NCBI GenBank assembly: GCA_025642065.1
Contig: JAODUP010000581.1
Span: forward strand, 1-64,000
Direction of reading: 5' to 3'
Source: Paralvinella palmiformis
Taxonomy: Eukaryota > Annelida > Polychaeta > Terebellida > Alvinellidae
Length of the DNA: 64,000 bases
Position 1 is the first letter of the stretch. Each line of letters begins with the position of its first letter. The position numbers were made by a program, and so were the translations under genes. This document shows positions 39,901 to 50,599 of the stretch, one piece after another. The notes under the pieces were generated by a model. The model did no database searches and was not told where the DNA came from. It saw only the letters and a program-made list of their open reading frames with translations.

Positions 39901-41518
39901 AACATGTTATTTACCTGACAGTTTACATTCTTCAGACTACTGCGGTTGTCTTTAGAAAAAATAAACTAATTTGGTAATAATCTAATCATCTCTAAATGGG
40001 GCTATGCATGTGACGTGTAGCTTTAAAGGTTAGAGCTAACATGTTATTAATTCTGAATCAGCCCTCTACATGGAAAACTTGTGGCTGAATTAAGTCAACC
40101 AATCTCCCTGTGAATACTGCCCACTTAAAAGCATACTTATTTGGAGTAATTATTAAGGCTTTCGAAATGTAAAATTAATTTCTTTTCATTTTGACAGGCT
40201 GCTTGTCCAATGTCACTGGAGTTAAAAATGAAAACATATGCTAGATATTTTCTGGTGTCAGATCATGAAATTTCCTAATAATGCAAATTTTCACATCAAA
40301 ACCTACCTATTTACCACATTTTTAATTTTGTACTATCATCTGAACCTTGACATCATCATTCAACCGTTTCAGTAGGGAATAAAGTAGACAACCCCTTACA
40401 AAAAGTAGGCAGCAGATCACTTGTGGTGGCCCATAAAAAAACTGTGACACCACAGCTCAAGGGAGGGGGTAGTGAAGGTCTGCCCATGGGATAGTGCTAG
40501 TCACACTAACACAGTAATGGCTCTTCTCCATTGAGAGTGGGGGTTTAGGGGCTCTCCCCTGAAAAAGTTTGGGAAAAAGGGAATATTTGGTGCATTCTAA
40601 ACCACCTTTTCACTAAAACCAAAGTAGCAGACCAATTTTCTGCTGACGAAGTAGGCAATAAGGAACTGTAAAATAGATGACATATAGCACTGGACGTCAA
40701 ATGCTATTGAAAAGGCTGATCATTAAGTCCAATTCAAAACCTGTTGAAGTTACCACGTTATCACAGAGAAGATGGTGCCATTGCACAAAATTCAGATTAA
40801 ACCCAAGATTGATTTTTAAGTTTCCAGCTGAATAATACTCTGTTGTTAAACAACTGCAATATACTGGCAGAGTTCTGCACCTCATATATCTTGTACAATC
40901 ACCTTTTTATTAACGCAGCATCACTTGTAGACTCAACTGACCAACAGAAATATCTGGCACAAGTTATACTAACATAAACTGCAATTAACATTTCAGGCCT
41001 GTTCACAACAGACTATTATTATGAGATCATGTTCATCCTTATGACATGACTGTACATGGGATCCAGATGTGGGGTCAATTCCAATTCCAAACCAGATTTA
41101 TCAATTCTTACACATTTTTATACATACTACTTTTTATAATGAGTAGGTACTCTGAGTACCTACTCTGAAAACTTTATATTCCAAGTAGGATTGTCATGGA
41201 AGAAATATATCCGAATTAAAAAATTAAATTGTGGTTTTAATATTTTGGTAGGAAACTAATTCCAATTTTATCAATTCCAAAATTGAATTGACTCCATGTC
41301 TGATGGGATCTGTGAGGTGTTCTAGAAGAAATCAGACTACAACACCTACCTTCCTTCGTCTGGGCATTAGTAACTTGGAGATCGAAGTCTGGACTTTTGC
41401 CTAGTTTCTGCTTTTGTATGATCAGCTTCTTCAGGTCCCCAAGCGTAATGTGCAGTCCATCAAACGTCAGTGTTGAGTAATCGAGGTTACTCTTGAATTT
41501 ATAGTGTATACACGACAT
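25353..41518 (-). CDS. RBBP6: E3 ubiquitin-protein ligase RBBP6, 17 coding exons
   Basis: Coding exons (minus): 41518-41350, 38829-38733, 37231-37189, 33955-33920, 33757-33669, 33251-33149, 32760-32627, 32368-32196, 32085-31446, 31287-31227, 30576-30215, 30059-29896, 29491-29287, 29146-29078, 28922-27990, 27656-26400, 26226-25353. All borders are GT/AG and phases close to 5,409 nt, ~1,802 aa; human RBBP6 is 1,792. Order: DWNN ubiquitin-like domain (1-~80, starting MSCIHYKF), CCHC knuckle (C162, C165, H170, C175), C4C4 RING (C258-C298), Pro/Gln-rich region, charged helix 'EEEFYREKERLLREQEK', a long RS/SPR domain (~783-1093), a Lys/Glu/Ser-rich region and a KHKHKKKKHK tail. In other animals RBBP6 is a nuclear RING ligase that binds p53 and Rb and activates the cleavage and polyadenylation factor (yeast Mpe1). 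Binding to p53 or Rb by this protein is inferred only. The last ~14 residues are read from a (CA)n microsatellite. Confidence 0.96.
26400..27656 (-). other. RBBP6: RBBP6 exon 17: Tyr-rich start, then Lys/Glu-rich region
   Basis: The exon opens with a Tyr-rich 'WIEYYRHYYEWYERY' segment, as found after the RS region in RBBP6 orthologs. It continues as a low-complexity Lys/Glu/Ser region with a coiled-coil-like 'KLEKIERLQAEIRRLERQQ' near its end. The donor is AA|GTAAGC at 26399. Confidence 0.85.
27990..28922 (-). other. RBBP6: RBBP6 exon 16: RS domain
   Basis: A single exon of 933 nt coding almost entirely for RS, SPR and PHSSRSP-type repeats (~311 residues). A 9-residue-like periodicity of the SPR(P/A)HS type is visible at the DNA level as repeats of 'cttggtga(a/t)' on the plus strand, suggesting growth by unequal exchange. 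Confidence 0.88.
29540..29706 (-). mobile_element. SINE-A copy in an RBBP6 intron
   Basis: Minus-strand head 'gggcgcctatctcctaatgg', B box 'gggttcaaacccagattggg', central 'tttcatctttcacttcgctt' and tail 'ccatttatcctgccctgtgc'. It is diverged and in the same orientation as RBBP6. It lies 48 bp from the acceptor side of exon 14. Confidence 0.85.
32196..32368 (-). other. RBBP6: RBBP6 exon 9: first part of the RING finger
   Basis: Encodes 'AYRLGKKEKPPF' then 'LLCSLCKDILRDAVVIQCCG' and 'NSFCDE'. The last Cys codon of CDEC is split by the intron (T|GT), and the RING is finished by exon 10 (32085-31446) with 'HMCPQC'. The C4C4 pattern without a zinc-binding His is characteristic of RBBP6. Confidence 0.93.
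32446..32596 (-). mobile_element. SINE-A copy in RBBP6 intron 8
   Basis: Diverged copy with tail 'gtgcataaaagttgccgtaaa'-like wording and a decayed B box. Its head ends only about 30 bp from the donor of exon 8 (32627). It is in the same orientation as the gene. Confidence 0.75.
32841..32995 (-). mobile_element. SINE-A copy in RBBP6 intron 7
   Basis: Minus-strand 'ggtcgcttggcccatttagc' and 'catgtgcccaaaagtggctg' tail. The B box 'gttcgaatctcggcg' is well kept, but the first ~25 bp of the head are missing. Confidence 0.85.
33149..33251 (-). other. RBBP6: RBBP6 exon 7: CCHC zinc knuckle
   Basis: Encodes 'HAGYVCHKCGQPGHFVATCP', a C-x2-C-x4-H-x4-C knuckle that in RBBP6/Mpe1 contacts RNA. Donor GGG|GTTAGT; acceptor after a pyrimidine-rich tract. 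Confidence 0.93.
33960..37185. other. RBBP6 intron 4 (coding), no other feature seen
   Basis: About 3.2 kb between the 43-nt exon at 37189-37231 and the 36-nt exon at 33920-33955. AT-rich, no recognisable repeat family and no plus-strand gene. Confidence 0.6.
37793..38678. mobile_element. 886-bp element with 16-bp perfect terminal inverted repeats
   Basis: 'taggtagtccaaagtg' at 37793-37808 is exactly inverted at 38663-38678. Inside, 'gtggtccac' words occur near both ends and a 106-codon plus frame (37849-38169) of unknown nature is present. No convincing target-site duplication was found; the flanks show only a possible CAG. It lies in RBBP6 intron 2. Confidence 0.6.
39116..39425 (+). pseudogene. 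LINE RT C-terminal fragment in RBBP6 intron 2 (coding)
   Basis: Broken plus-strand frames give 'RKWTCHISHRRDNRWSAVLT', 'VWTPIGGKRN' and 'KRWRDELQQYWG', then a piece like 'FSSSSRLTMA'. This is the conserved end of endonuclease-RT LINE ORFs (W-GHI-RR-DNRW ... RGR--TRW-D-). Stops and frameshifts show decay. It is inserted antisense to RBBP6. Confidence 0.75.
39430..41340. other. rest of RBBP6 intron 1 (coding), nothing further seen
   Basis: A stretch at 40380-40620 is less AT-rich and looks like old repeat debris, but no family was recognised. Confidence 0.5.
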
Positions 41519-42530
41519 GGTGGATCAAGTTGTTGAGGTCTTGGCTTCTAAAACAACCAACTCATACTCTGCGTTGTCAACCTGTGATCATCTGTCATCA
41601 GTTGTGTTCCAATAGTACTGCATTCAATGTTGTTGTGATGCTAGTAAAAAAATACAACAAAAATTGAAGTTAACAAGCTACTAATAATAACCAACACTTC
41701 ACATATTAAAAAAATGCATAATCTAATTTACACACTTCTTATACACTAAGATTAAATATCATAAGCATATTTAGCTATAATATTATAGATGTCATCTCAA
41801 AACCCAGGTCACTGATCACTCCTAGACTGGCCCAGTTGTCGGCTCCCTAAAACTTTCTTTACACAACATTTATCTAGACTTATGAGAATATTTTCAATAA
41901 AATATTTTCATGACAGTTTCGTCGAAACTACTGGCTTACAGAATCTGTCATAATGCAATAACAATCGTGCCAAGCCGTTATTTGCGTTAAAAACAGTACT
42001 GCACAATGTTGCGTTTAGGCTTCAGTCAGATGCCTTTCTAAGACTAAGTTACCTAAAACCAGCCTGAACGATACAAGACACATCATCATCATGTGACATG
42101 GCCATCCGATTAAAACGACGATATTTATAATCATGCGATTTTTCGTTGCCGCAAAATGCGACAACGCGTACTGAGATAAGCAAACAACCGAAAAAACTGA
42201 TCTGCTGATGTGTCCAAATGACATTAACGTGACAATAAGCCTTTATAAGGTGACAATGAAACAACGGGAAATGTTTGGATCAGCAAAAAAAACCATAACG
42301 GCAGAAGTTATATTAATATTTAACAGGAAAGCAGAATATAATTCGCGACAATTTGCGGTTCAAGTTGAGTACGACTTTATCGTGACCCAAAAGAACAATA
42401 TCGGAACTAGTTAGTAATAAAAATATGCGGTTATATTGGAAAATGTTAAGCAATAAAAGCCATACCTCCATCACTTCACTAACAAAATGGCCGCACATGG
42501 TCACGTGAGACACGCCATCTAACGACTACT
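41519..42530 (-). promoter_or_regulatory. RBBP6: RBBP6 5' region: non-coding exon 1 and promoter with E-box
   Basis: A splice acceptor (pyrimidine-rich tract then TTTTTTACTAG, ending 41641) opens the exon that holds the ATG, giving 122 nt of 5' UTR there. A matching non-coding first exon ends at 42466 with the donor GGAG|GTATGG. Just upstream of it are a CACGTG E-box (42502-42507) and 'gcggccattttgtt', a YY1-like word, in a GC-richer patch. This is typical of a TATA-less housekeeping promoter. The exact transcription start is not known. Confidence 0.6.
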
Positions 42531-42618
42531 TTTACTACGGATGTCACGTATGGACATTAAATTCAGTGGGATGCAACGGCCACAAGTTAGACAAAATCTT
42601 GATAAATATATAGTTAAT

Positions 42619-42622
<4 letters not shown>

Positions 42623-42666
<44 letters not shown>
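42623..42666. repeat. (TA)n microsatellite
   Basis: Pure TA dinucleotide tract upstream of the RBBP6 promoter. Confidence 0.97.
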
Positions 42667-42669
<3 letters not shown>

Positions 42670-42968
42670 GAGAGCGAATGTAAGATAAGATATAAAATAG
42701 TTATTCAGTATCTACATTGTACCGTTTTGGTAGAGTTGACAAACACACGCGTAAAGTCGTATGATGTAAAATTAAAAATATTGGTGGTATGGACAATCAT
42801 ACTGTTCATGTTATAGGCCAGTAGGATACCTTGAATTAATAATAGATCATCGATTCATAAGTTAGAAGCAGAAATTGTCTTAAACTACTCTTTGCAGAAT
42901 GATAACAGACCAGAAACTCCCCATTGTCCAGTTGTCATCTAGGCTTTCAGCTTTTTTAATAGTTTAAT

Positions 42969-45282
42969 CAAAGACTATTTATAAAAGACGTGTTGCTTCG
43001 CGTTTTAACATGGGACGCCATTTTGAATTCATGGAGCGCCAGGACCCTAGCGACCGGAGGTAGATTGTCACCGACAGCTCCCTTCGTTAACATGGCGCCT
43101 AATCGGCTAATGGCACTGGTTCATTCTGCGCCGCTTTCGGCTGGAGTAACAGGAAAAGTATGCACAAATAAAGACATCCTCGAAAGGAAATGAAAGCTAG
43201 TGTAAAAATTTGATATGATCTGGCTTTTTTTTAAATAAAGGATATTTAAAAATTAAGCATAACAATTTGAAGTAGACACACCCCTATTTGACATGACCCA
43301 TTCAGAGTAGGCCCAAACCAGGATCTATCTAGACCTATATTTGTTTCAGACAAAATCTGATTAAATTTTATTGAACAATATCAACCTATTAATCACAAAA
43401 TGGGTATGTAAGATATACATAAGCTTACAGTTGCATGTACTGGAGCCACTGAAGATATTATGGGTGGGAGGTATATTTTACTTTATTATTGTTAATAATA
43501 TAATTGGACTTCTAAAATTACATTACTATAATCAGATCATTTTTCCCTAATTACAATAATTATAAGTAGCTGAGTATTTACATGATCACCTGCATCCATA
43601 TTTATTTTTAAACGTAAGCAATTGGTACTTATTGATGTATATGGCCTTCTATTTATAATTTAAATGTTATGAAATTAATTATTAAATACCTCAACCAGTG
43701 GTAGAAACATTCATTTTGTTATTTTTTATATTGACAGAAGTAAAATATGGGTTATTAATTGTTGTCGTTCAGATATATGATGGGGAAAGATTTAAATTAC
43801 TTGAACACTAATTGTAGAATGTATGATATGCATTCACTGAAACGGAATTCATGAACCAGAAAACTTATCTAGAATGCTATTCCAACTATTTTTGATGTAC
43901 CAAATCCACTGCATGCATCCACTGAAATCAAAGAGGAAGGTATTAACAGATAGGAGACCCATACAGGAGACAGGGCCAGCTGTGATGGTAATTAATATTT
44001 ATAAATATTAATGGTGAAAATTGGTATTATAAAATTAATTAAATAAGAAACAAGTCATCAAACCCATGAAATTTTGTCAGCCCATTTCATATCTTAATAC
44101 AAAAAAGGATTACCAGTACCTGAATTAGTACTTGAATGTTCAGCTCATGTGCTTTAATTGGTTTGCTTCTCTTCATAACTTAAATGCACATCAAATCAAA
44201 TTTTTTAACCAACTTGAAAAAAAGAAAAACATGTGTTTACACATTGTGCATGCACTTGGTTCAAATCATTATTTTACAATGTATTGTTCTGTTTCAGTCC
44301 TTGAACTTCTATGATGATGCGATACCATGTAAACAGGCCAATCTCTTGGTTACAGATTTACTGGTGTTATCTATTAGAGTAGTCAATGCATGTGTCTATT
44401 ACATATCTGGGTATATTCTGTCTAACTTTAAGCAGTTCACTGATCTGGACTAAATGTCATATTTCTGTAGTGGTGGTTGTTTAGAGCTGGGTTATTCTGT
44501 CCATTTGATAACAAATGACTGATTGTAACTAGAGATGAACCTGTGGCACAAGAGATTTGCTGCTGCTTATTGTATGAAAGTACTAATTTCTCCATCTCTA
44601 ACATGTTAACGCAAACATAAACATTGTTAATATTCCATGTATTTTCTTTGTTCTCAGCTGGGCAAGCCTATATTGCATGGTCTATATTATTGAGGTGTAG
44701 ACTTTAAATGAATTTTTTTAGTTAATATATGATATGATGAATATATGGTGAATTGTGTTATGGTTGCGTTATAATAGCTGTATATATAATCATATGCATA
44801 TATCCAAATAAATAAAAATTTATGGACTATGATAAACTGACATGATGAAAGTATGTTTGTATGCATTTACCTCATATATACCTAATTGTTTTCATTAAAA
44901 ATTACGCCTTCCACACACAAAGCTGTGAAATAACCTAAACCACGTTCAATTATTTTCTAATCAGCTGTCAAGTGATTGCAAATTGTAGGCTATGAATTAA
45001 TTAAGTGACTGGGCTGTGAAATTACTTAATTCTTTATTTACAGTTTCAGAGCTTCGTTTCCTTCGATATCATGTGTGCACATTAAAGTGTTAATTAATAA
45101 AAGAGTATGCGATCATGTAACATATAGTACTAGTATTAGCAATTCATTTCAACCACGCGCACTCATGTACACGATCACATGTGGACAACCATAGAGCTTT
45201 TGTTTATCTGAGAAATACATCCGGTCGCTGGAGGCGCCACTGGTTCACAATTCAAATTGGCGCTCAATATTTAAGCTCTCTG
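42969..45282 (+). mobile_element. 2.31-kb non-autonomous TIR DNA transposon (copy 2)
   Basis: Inverted copy of 6281-8545. It is flanked by identical 7-bp direct repeats gtttaat at 42962-42968 and 45283-45289. Ends begin 'caaagactatttata' and, on the other strand, 'cagagagcttaaata'. Inside each end sits a 'gcgaccgg' block within a GC-richer 100-bp stretch, while the interior is AT-rich and has no long frame. The different target duplications of the two copies show independent insertions. Confidence 0.9.
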
Positions 45283-45301
45283 GTTTAATTTCATGGCGGT
45301 A

Positions 45302-45667
45302 AGTGAGCTCCGGTGGCCTAGCGGTTAATCGCTCGGCACTTGGTGCCAACGGTCGCAGGTTCGAACCCCGCAAGAGGTCGAAACTTTTCCAGGGATTAAT
45401 TTCTCGGCTCACTACATCGTGGGTGCCTGACCACGTTAAATGGCGCTGCCGTCTCCACTGAATTATTTAAAATAAAGGGGGACGTTAAAACCCCATTGAG
45501 GACGTAAAACACTCTGGCAGTGACCACCCTCAGGGTATTTCGGCTCCATCTTTCCGTACTGCTCCCCTGTGAGTGGTGGAGGAGGAGATTTCTCAACCAC
45601 TCGAACATAGAGGCTGTGCTGATTAAGCGACAACCTGGGGATTCTCCCCGAACAACAAAACCAAACC
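45302..45667 (+). mobile_element. tRNA-derived SINE, 366 bp (SINE-B, copy 2)
   Basis: The tRNA-like head runs from 'gtgagctccggtggcctagc' through B box 'ggttcgaaccccgc' (45357-45370). The element ends in 'caacaaaaccaaacc'. A perfect 13-bp target-site duplication 'tttcatggcggta' flanks it (45289-45301 and 45668-45680). It sits 20 bp from the end of the 2.3-kb transposon. Confidence 0.95.
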
Positions 45668-45680
45668 TTTCATGGCGGTA

Positions 45681-46780
45681 GGACTACCAACTAGCTAAAA
45701 CTGTCGTTTATATTAATAATAATATTTGGTTCAAGCGGAAAAAACCTATCATTTGTTATTATAATTACTATTGGTGTGAAATGGTTACCTAGGAATTATT
45801 TAATTTGTATTATACACGCTACACATTTCCATCACACATAGCACCTAAGCTACTAGGTATAGAATTTCAGGCCTTCGCCGAAATCGTTTACTGAATGACT
45901 AGAATCGCCATGTTTAAACTATGTTACTTATGCAGCCATATGTCAACTGAACCAAATATGTTTTATTCAACTGTATACTTGCTTATATTATTCGTGTCGT
46001 TTCCACTACAGAATCTGTACGTTGAAACATCGATTGCAAGAATGCCACAAACAAGCACACTGAGGGAGCTATGTGGGAATGGTTTGTAACGGCTGGTGAC
46101 CGGAAGGGAGGAAGAAACAAAAGGAAAACATAATCAGATCCAAGAAGCCACACGGCTGCAGACTGAAAAACTAATATGATGATGTCTTGTTAGATGTAAT
46201 AAACTAATATGTCACATTCTTTCCTTTTTTATCAGTGGGATCAATTAATATAACATACCTTTTATACTTTGCTGCTTTTTGTGTTCACAATTAAAATTAC
46301 AATACTGTATTAAATATTACTAAATGAAATGCAGCCAATTAATTTGTATATAAGAAAGGATCTGTATCAGCAAGCATACCACAGTAAAAACAAACTAATA
46401 TTTGAAAAACATTATTATCATAACTTGCAAGTTATGCTAATAATCTGCCTTAGTTGAAAAACTGTTCTTTGGCCATGTATTGCATTTTTAATATTATTAC
46501 TCTTTTTAATATATGTTGTATATTAATGTATAATTGCCTACAGTCTTGGTATTTTATGTGCTATTCTAGATTGCCTGTCTGCCAGTCAATTTAAATAAGA
46601 CAATATTAATTATGCAGATATTTGCAAAAACAAGTCTGGTTCTCGGATAGAAAATTTGTTTGTGTGTGTGTGTGTGTGTGTGGTACAAATAATTGAGAAG
46701 AGATATATCAAAGACATTCGCGTAAAATTCTTTAAATGTGTATTAAGGGACCATACAGCGCATGTCCTATCAGGTTCTCA
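45681..46780. other. no gene seen; (GT)n at 46661-46681
   Basis: AT-rich DNA without recognised coding or repeat features apart from the microsatellite. Confidence 0.55.
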
Positions 46781-46785
46781 TTTCT

Positions 46786-46895
46786 GGCTGAGTCAACCAT
46801 GTAGTCGTCACACGACAGCATTGCGCTCCGGAGTCTCGAACCCGCGATACTTCAGCTATGAGTCATACGCTCTAACTAACCGCGTCATCACGACT
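46786..46895 (-). mobile_element. SINE-C head fragment
   Basis: On the minus strand 'gatgacgcggttagttagag' and B box 'gggttcgagactcc' match the head of the SINE-C copies at 57231-57540 and 61311-61631. Its 3' body is missing. Confidence 0.7.
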
Positions 46896-47005
46896 CGACA
46901 AATGCACCTAAATATAGGCTAAAATGTATATCCTAAATATTGTTATGATATATTATACCTATATTAAACGTAGCGTCCGGGTCGACACAGGTGAGCTATC
47001 GGTGG

Positions 47006-47200
47006 GGCGCCTCCGTGGTCTAATTGGTAGCGCGTTGGACCACAGGTCACTACCACCTGAGTTCGAATCTCGGCGTGGGCATATCTGAAGTGTGTTTCAT
47101 CTTTGACTTCGCTTTATTACCTTTGCAGGTCGCTCGGCCAATTTAGCCTACTATGTGCACAAAGGCGGCCGTAAAACATCAATAATCATCATCATCAAAC
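47006..47200 (+). mobile_element. SINE-A, full length
   Basis: Head 'ggcgcctccgtggtctaatt', B box 'gagttcgaatctcggcg', central 'tttcatctttgacttcgctt', tail 'ctatgtgcacaaaggcggcc' and a terminal (ATC)n run. Confidence 0.92.
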
Positions 47201-47274
47201 ATCACAGGTTCGTCAAAATTAGATATGTATCATACTCTTAAGTCACTTTTCGAATAGAAAAATATCTCAATAAT

Positions 47275-47278
<4 letters not shown>

Positions 47279-47319
<41 letters not shown>
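47279..47319. repeat. (AT)n microsatellite
   Basis: Pure AT tract. The following 47320-48020 has no gene; 47895-47990 contains a repeated 'gtacatttagaaag' word. Confidence 0.95.
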
Positions 47320-47322
<3 letters not shown>

Positions 47323-48032
47323 CAAAAAAAGCCTTGGCTAAATTAAGATGTTTAAGTCATAAATTTGTTATAGAAAGATTAAGGAGTTCAGTCGATCATG
47401 ATAGGATATTTTATAAATATTGTCCGTATTTCAATAATACACACGTTAAGGAAAACGACTAACGCCTTATTATGACGTGTCCATTGTATGATAACATTAG
47501 ATCAATATTTAACTCGCGATAATTGTATTAAAGCGCCACTTGCATAATTAATGCATTTAATGTCCTCTGAACTGGTCTTGGAGAATATATATAATAGGTA
47601 ACTTTATTGTCAATGGTTTTAGATTACACTTTGTACGCAATTGACTCCTATGTGTTTGGTTTTGTTTGTATTTTGTTGTGCTATTGGCTTATGGTTTTCT
47701 GTACTTCACGAATAAAGGATTATGTGTGTGCGTGTGTGTGTGCTTGCTTGCGTGCGTGTGTTGCACGGATTAAGTACAAAATAAATTATGGAAAACCAAT
47801 AGTATTGAATATTGGTTTTGTTAGCGATGTTTTAATAACAAATATCAAATCTGTTCGAACAAACGCAAGCATATTTTCTGAGAATGTACCCAAAACTTTT
47901 AGAAAGTACATTTAGAAAGTTTTGGGAATGTTCCATTAAAACATTCTTAGGGTACATTTAGAAAAGTTTTGGAGATATTCTCGCCAAACAGTCTCATGAC
48001 TTTCAGGGTACATTGGCACATGTTCAGGTAAG

Positions 48033-49220
48033 ATGCCACCCGGCAGACCTATAGTGTCTAACTGCAATAATGAATCTAAAAATGTTGCAAGTTTCATTGA
48101 CGATTTTCAAAAACTGTCTTCAATGGAATGCCTTTCTGAGCAAACCAAAAACCGCTATAATTGTGTGGATACGATTGCACAGTTGTTCATCCCTGATAGC
48201 TGTTTACTAATAACTTTAGATGTAAGAGAATGTATACAAACATTGATAATACAAAAGGTATAAATTCTGTGAGTGAAACATTTGGGTTTCGAAGTCCTTT
48301 ATATTATTATATAAATCGTTTAATTATCACGAAAACTGATTCCGTCTTTAATGGGCGTTATGCCGATATTTTCATGGATGAATGCACGAAGAGGCTGAAC
48401 ATAAAACAACTTACATAAAACTGTATACATATCATCATAATCTAGACAATATGATCATTTCCTGGCCCCAAGGACGTATTGAATACTCACGAATCATTAA
48501 TTACATTTAGAACTACGATAAATACACATAAATCGATTTCCTGGATACAACAATATTTACAGATCGGGGAAAAAACCGAACTGCTTTAAGCCGACAGACG
48601 CATTTAAATTATTACCTAAATATTATTTTATCCCGAATATACATTTCAACGCGTTATGAAATCGGAAATGTCGCGCTTTTTCAGAATCTGTTAAAATATA
48701 GATTTTTTCATCATACAAAAAGATGGCTACGCAACATTAATAATAAAACTGTCTGATAACAACAAATACAGCAAAGGCAAGTTAATCCACCTAATCCTAT
48801 AAACAGTCAGCACGATTTAAAACAACGTGGGATTAACATATGTAAATAATCCGATATAACGTGTCCTTGTTACAATATTACCAGTACAGTTACCAGTACA
48901 ACATATGAAGTAATAGTCAACTCACACTGTGGCTCGTCTAATATAATATGTGTTCGTAAATGTTTACATTCCTCCAAACGGTATATAGGCGAGGGTAACA
49001 GTGAATTTCGTGTTATAAGTAATGGCCACAGATATACGATTAATTGACTTCTGCTTTGATTTGAATACCCAGCAAAAAACTCTATTTGTTCGTAGTGTGA
49101 AAATTGTGTACATTGATAATCTGTAGCTTTTCTATATGTGTGCCTTATATTGATAGATTGTTTGTCTGGAAAATAAGTCATTGTATCTATGATACTGGTA
49201 TATGTCTTGCACTCGTATTT
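48033..49220 (+). pseudogene. Penelope-like retroelement relic (RT plus GIY-YIG endonuclease)
   Basis: Successive plus-strand frames give 'MPPGRPIVSNCNNESKN' (48033), 'LLITLDV' then 'MYTNIDNTKGI' (near 48200-48250), 'FLDTTIFTDRG' (near 48540) and 'KPTDAFKLLP' (near 48590), the RT order of Penelope-like elements. Near 48930-49040 'SSNIICVRKCLHSSKRYIGE' matches the Cys-containing start of the GIY-YIG endonuclease, with the GIY half replaced by a decayed version. Frameshifts separate the blocks, so the element is dead. Confidence 0.83.
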
Positions 49221-49574
49221 TTTTCTCACACCCCTTTTAGGTAAGACCTAAGCCAATATCAGTTATATATATTATTGTCTTGTATATCAAATAATGTATA
49301 ATACTGCCATGGGTTCTCAACCTATAAGATTATTGGTGTTACCTCTCTGTATATTGTATCATGAATTTTGTTTAATAATATATATGTCTATTATGTACAG
49401 TATATGGAGGATTAAAACCCCTTCCTACTTATTTACGTATCTTCTAGGATGTGTGGAGAAAACTTGAAGACCTTTTCGAGCCATCTTTAGATGATTACGT
49501 TTATAATTCCAATTGAGACGATGCCTAGTACAGGTTCAAACAACCAGGATGAGCCAAAAAAGGTTAAAGTGTGA

Positions 49575-49740
49575 ACCAGTTTGGTAGATACCCCAGGTAT
49601 AATAGAAATAGGAGGCCTAAATAAGAAAATATATGGGGATGTTTTAAAAGCGACAGAAGGTTTTGAAGTGGCACTCTTTGTGGCGCCATGCATTTTTGAA
49701 GAGAAAATAAGTTCCATTAGCACCAAGAATAATTCTATAA
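49575..49740 (+). pseudogene. GIMAP/AIG1-like GTPase fragment
   Basis: An open frame starts at the G3 motif ('VDTPGI', DxxG) and continues with 'KIYGDVLKATEGFEVALFV', the helix and strand that follow G3 in AIG1-type GTPases. The P-loop is not seen upstream and the frame ends in low-complexity sequence. It is most likely a stray exon or pseudogene piece of the expanded invertebrate GIMAP family. Confidence 0.5.
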
Positions 49741-50122
49741 AAACATTTACAACATTTTTCACCAAAAAGAAAAGGCTGAACGATTATAAATACAAAATCT
49801 AGCTAGTTCCTTGGTGTCTAACGAATCTGAAGAAAATCTGATGTAACAACATTTCTGCTGGAGTTCTGAATTGGTGGCGTTTCTATAAATGCAATTCCAA
49901 TAAAACTACTTAAACCCAGCTGGAAAATGATCAGAATGAGAATAACTTCAGTAAAACGTAGCAGTCTTTCTTTGAGTAGATCTCATCGGAACAAACTTTC
50001 GTTAGTCCGAGGAGTCAGATTCTATTCCCCACACTTAATTATTATTAATACGTGTTATGATATGATTGACTTCTTTACAGGCCATCTTGACAGGGCAGGA
50101 GGCCAAAGCCTCAAAATAATTT

Positions 50123-50500
50123 GGTAACGGCATTGTTTGTTAACAGCAGACATCCGTGTGGAATCAATCATTCATAAGATTCAAACAATCATATGGGTGG
50201 ATGTCATTGTCAATTTTGAGTTTTAAGGTCATGTTTAAGGTCATAGAGGTCACCATTGTCAAAAATGCCGGTTTCCCAAGTTTACCTGTTAAAGTAGTTT
50301 AAAACTGCAGCACGATAATTGCCATAAAATATTTTGAGGCATTCGTCCAATTGAAATAAGGGAACATTTGAAAAATCAGCTATGCACCTTTGGACATAGC
50401 TTTGCCGATATTTACTCGATTTGAGTGATGTTGGCGTCTATTTGTATGTTTTTGCATATGCTGAAGTCATTTATGCTCTTTTTAGTCCTTTTAAATATAT
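50123..50500 (+). repeat. left terminal inverted repeat
   Basis: Outer end begins near 'taacggcattgtttgttaac'. It aligns with indels to the complement of the right end. Confidence 0.75.
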
Positions 50501-50599
50501 ATAGTTATCACATCTGAAGCTATTTTAACACATTTTATGCACATATAACTAAGGTACAGTAAAGGGCAAAGTATAAAAATGTATATTGTCCAGCTGGGT

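Noticed and set aside
45305..45375. Possible functional tRNA gene
   Set aside because: A and B boxes are present, but the cloverleaf is not closed and the sequence continues as a 366-bp SINE with a target duplication. The same applies to the heads of SINE-A, C and D.
48870..49229. 119-codon minus frame
   Set aside because: It is antisense to the Penelope endonuclease relic and has no recognisable domain.
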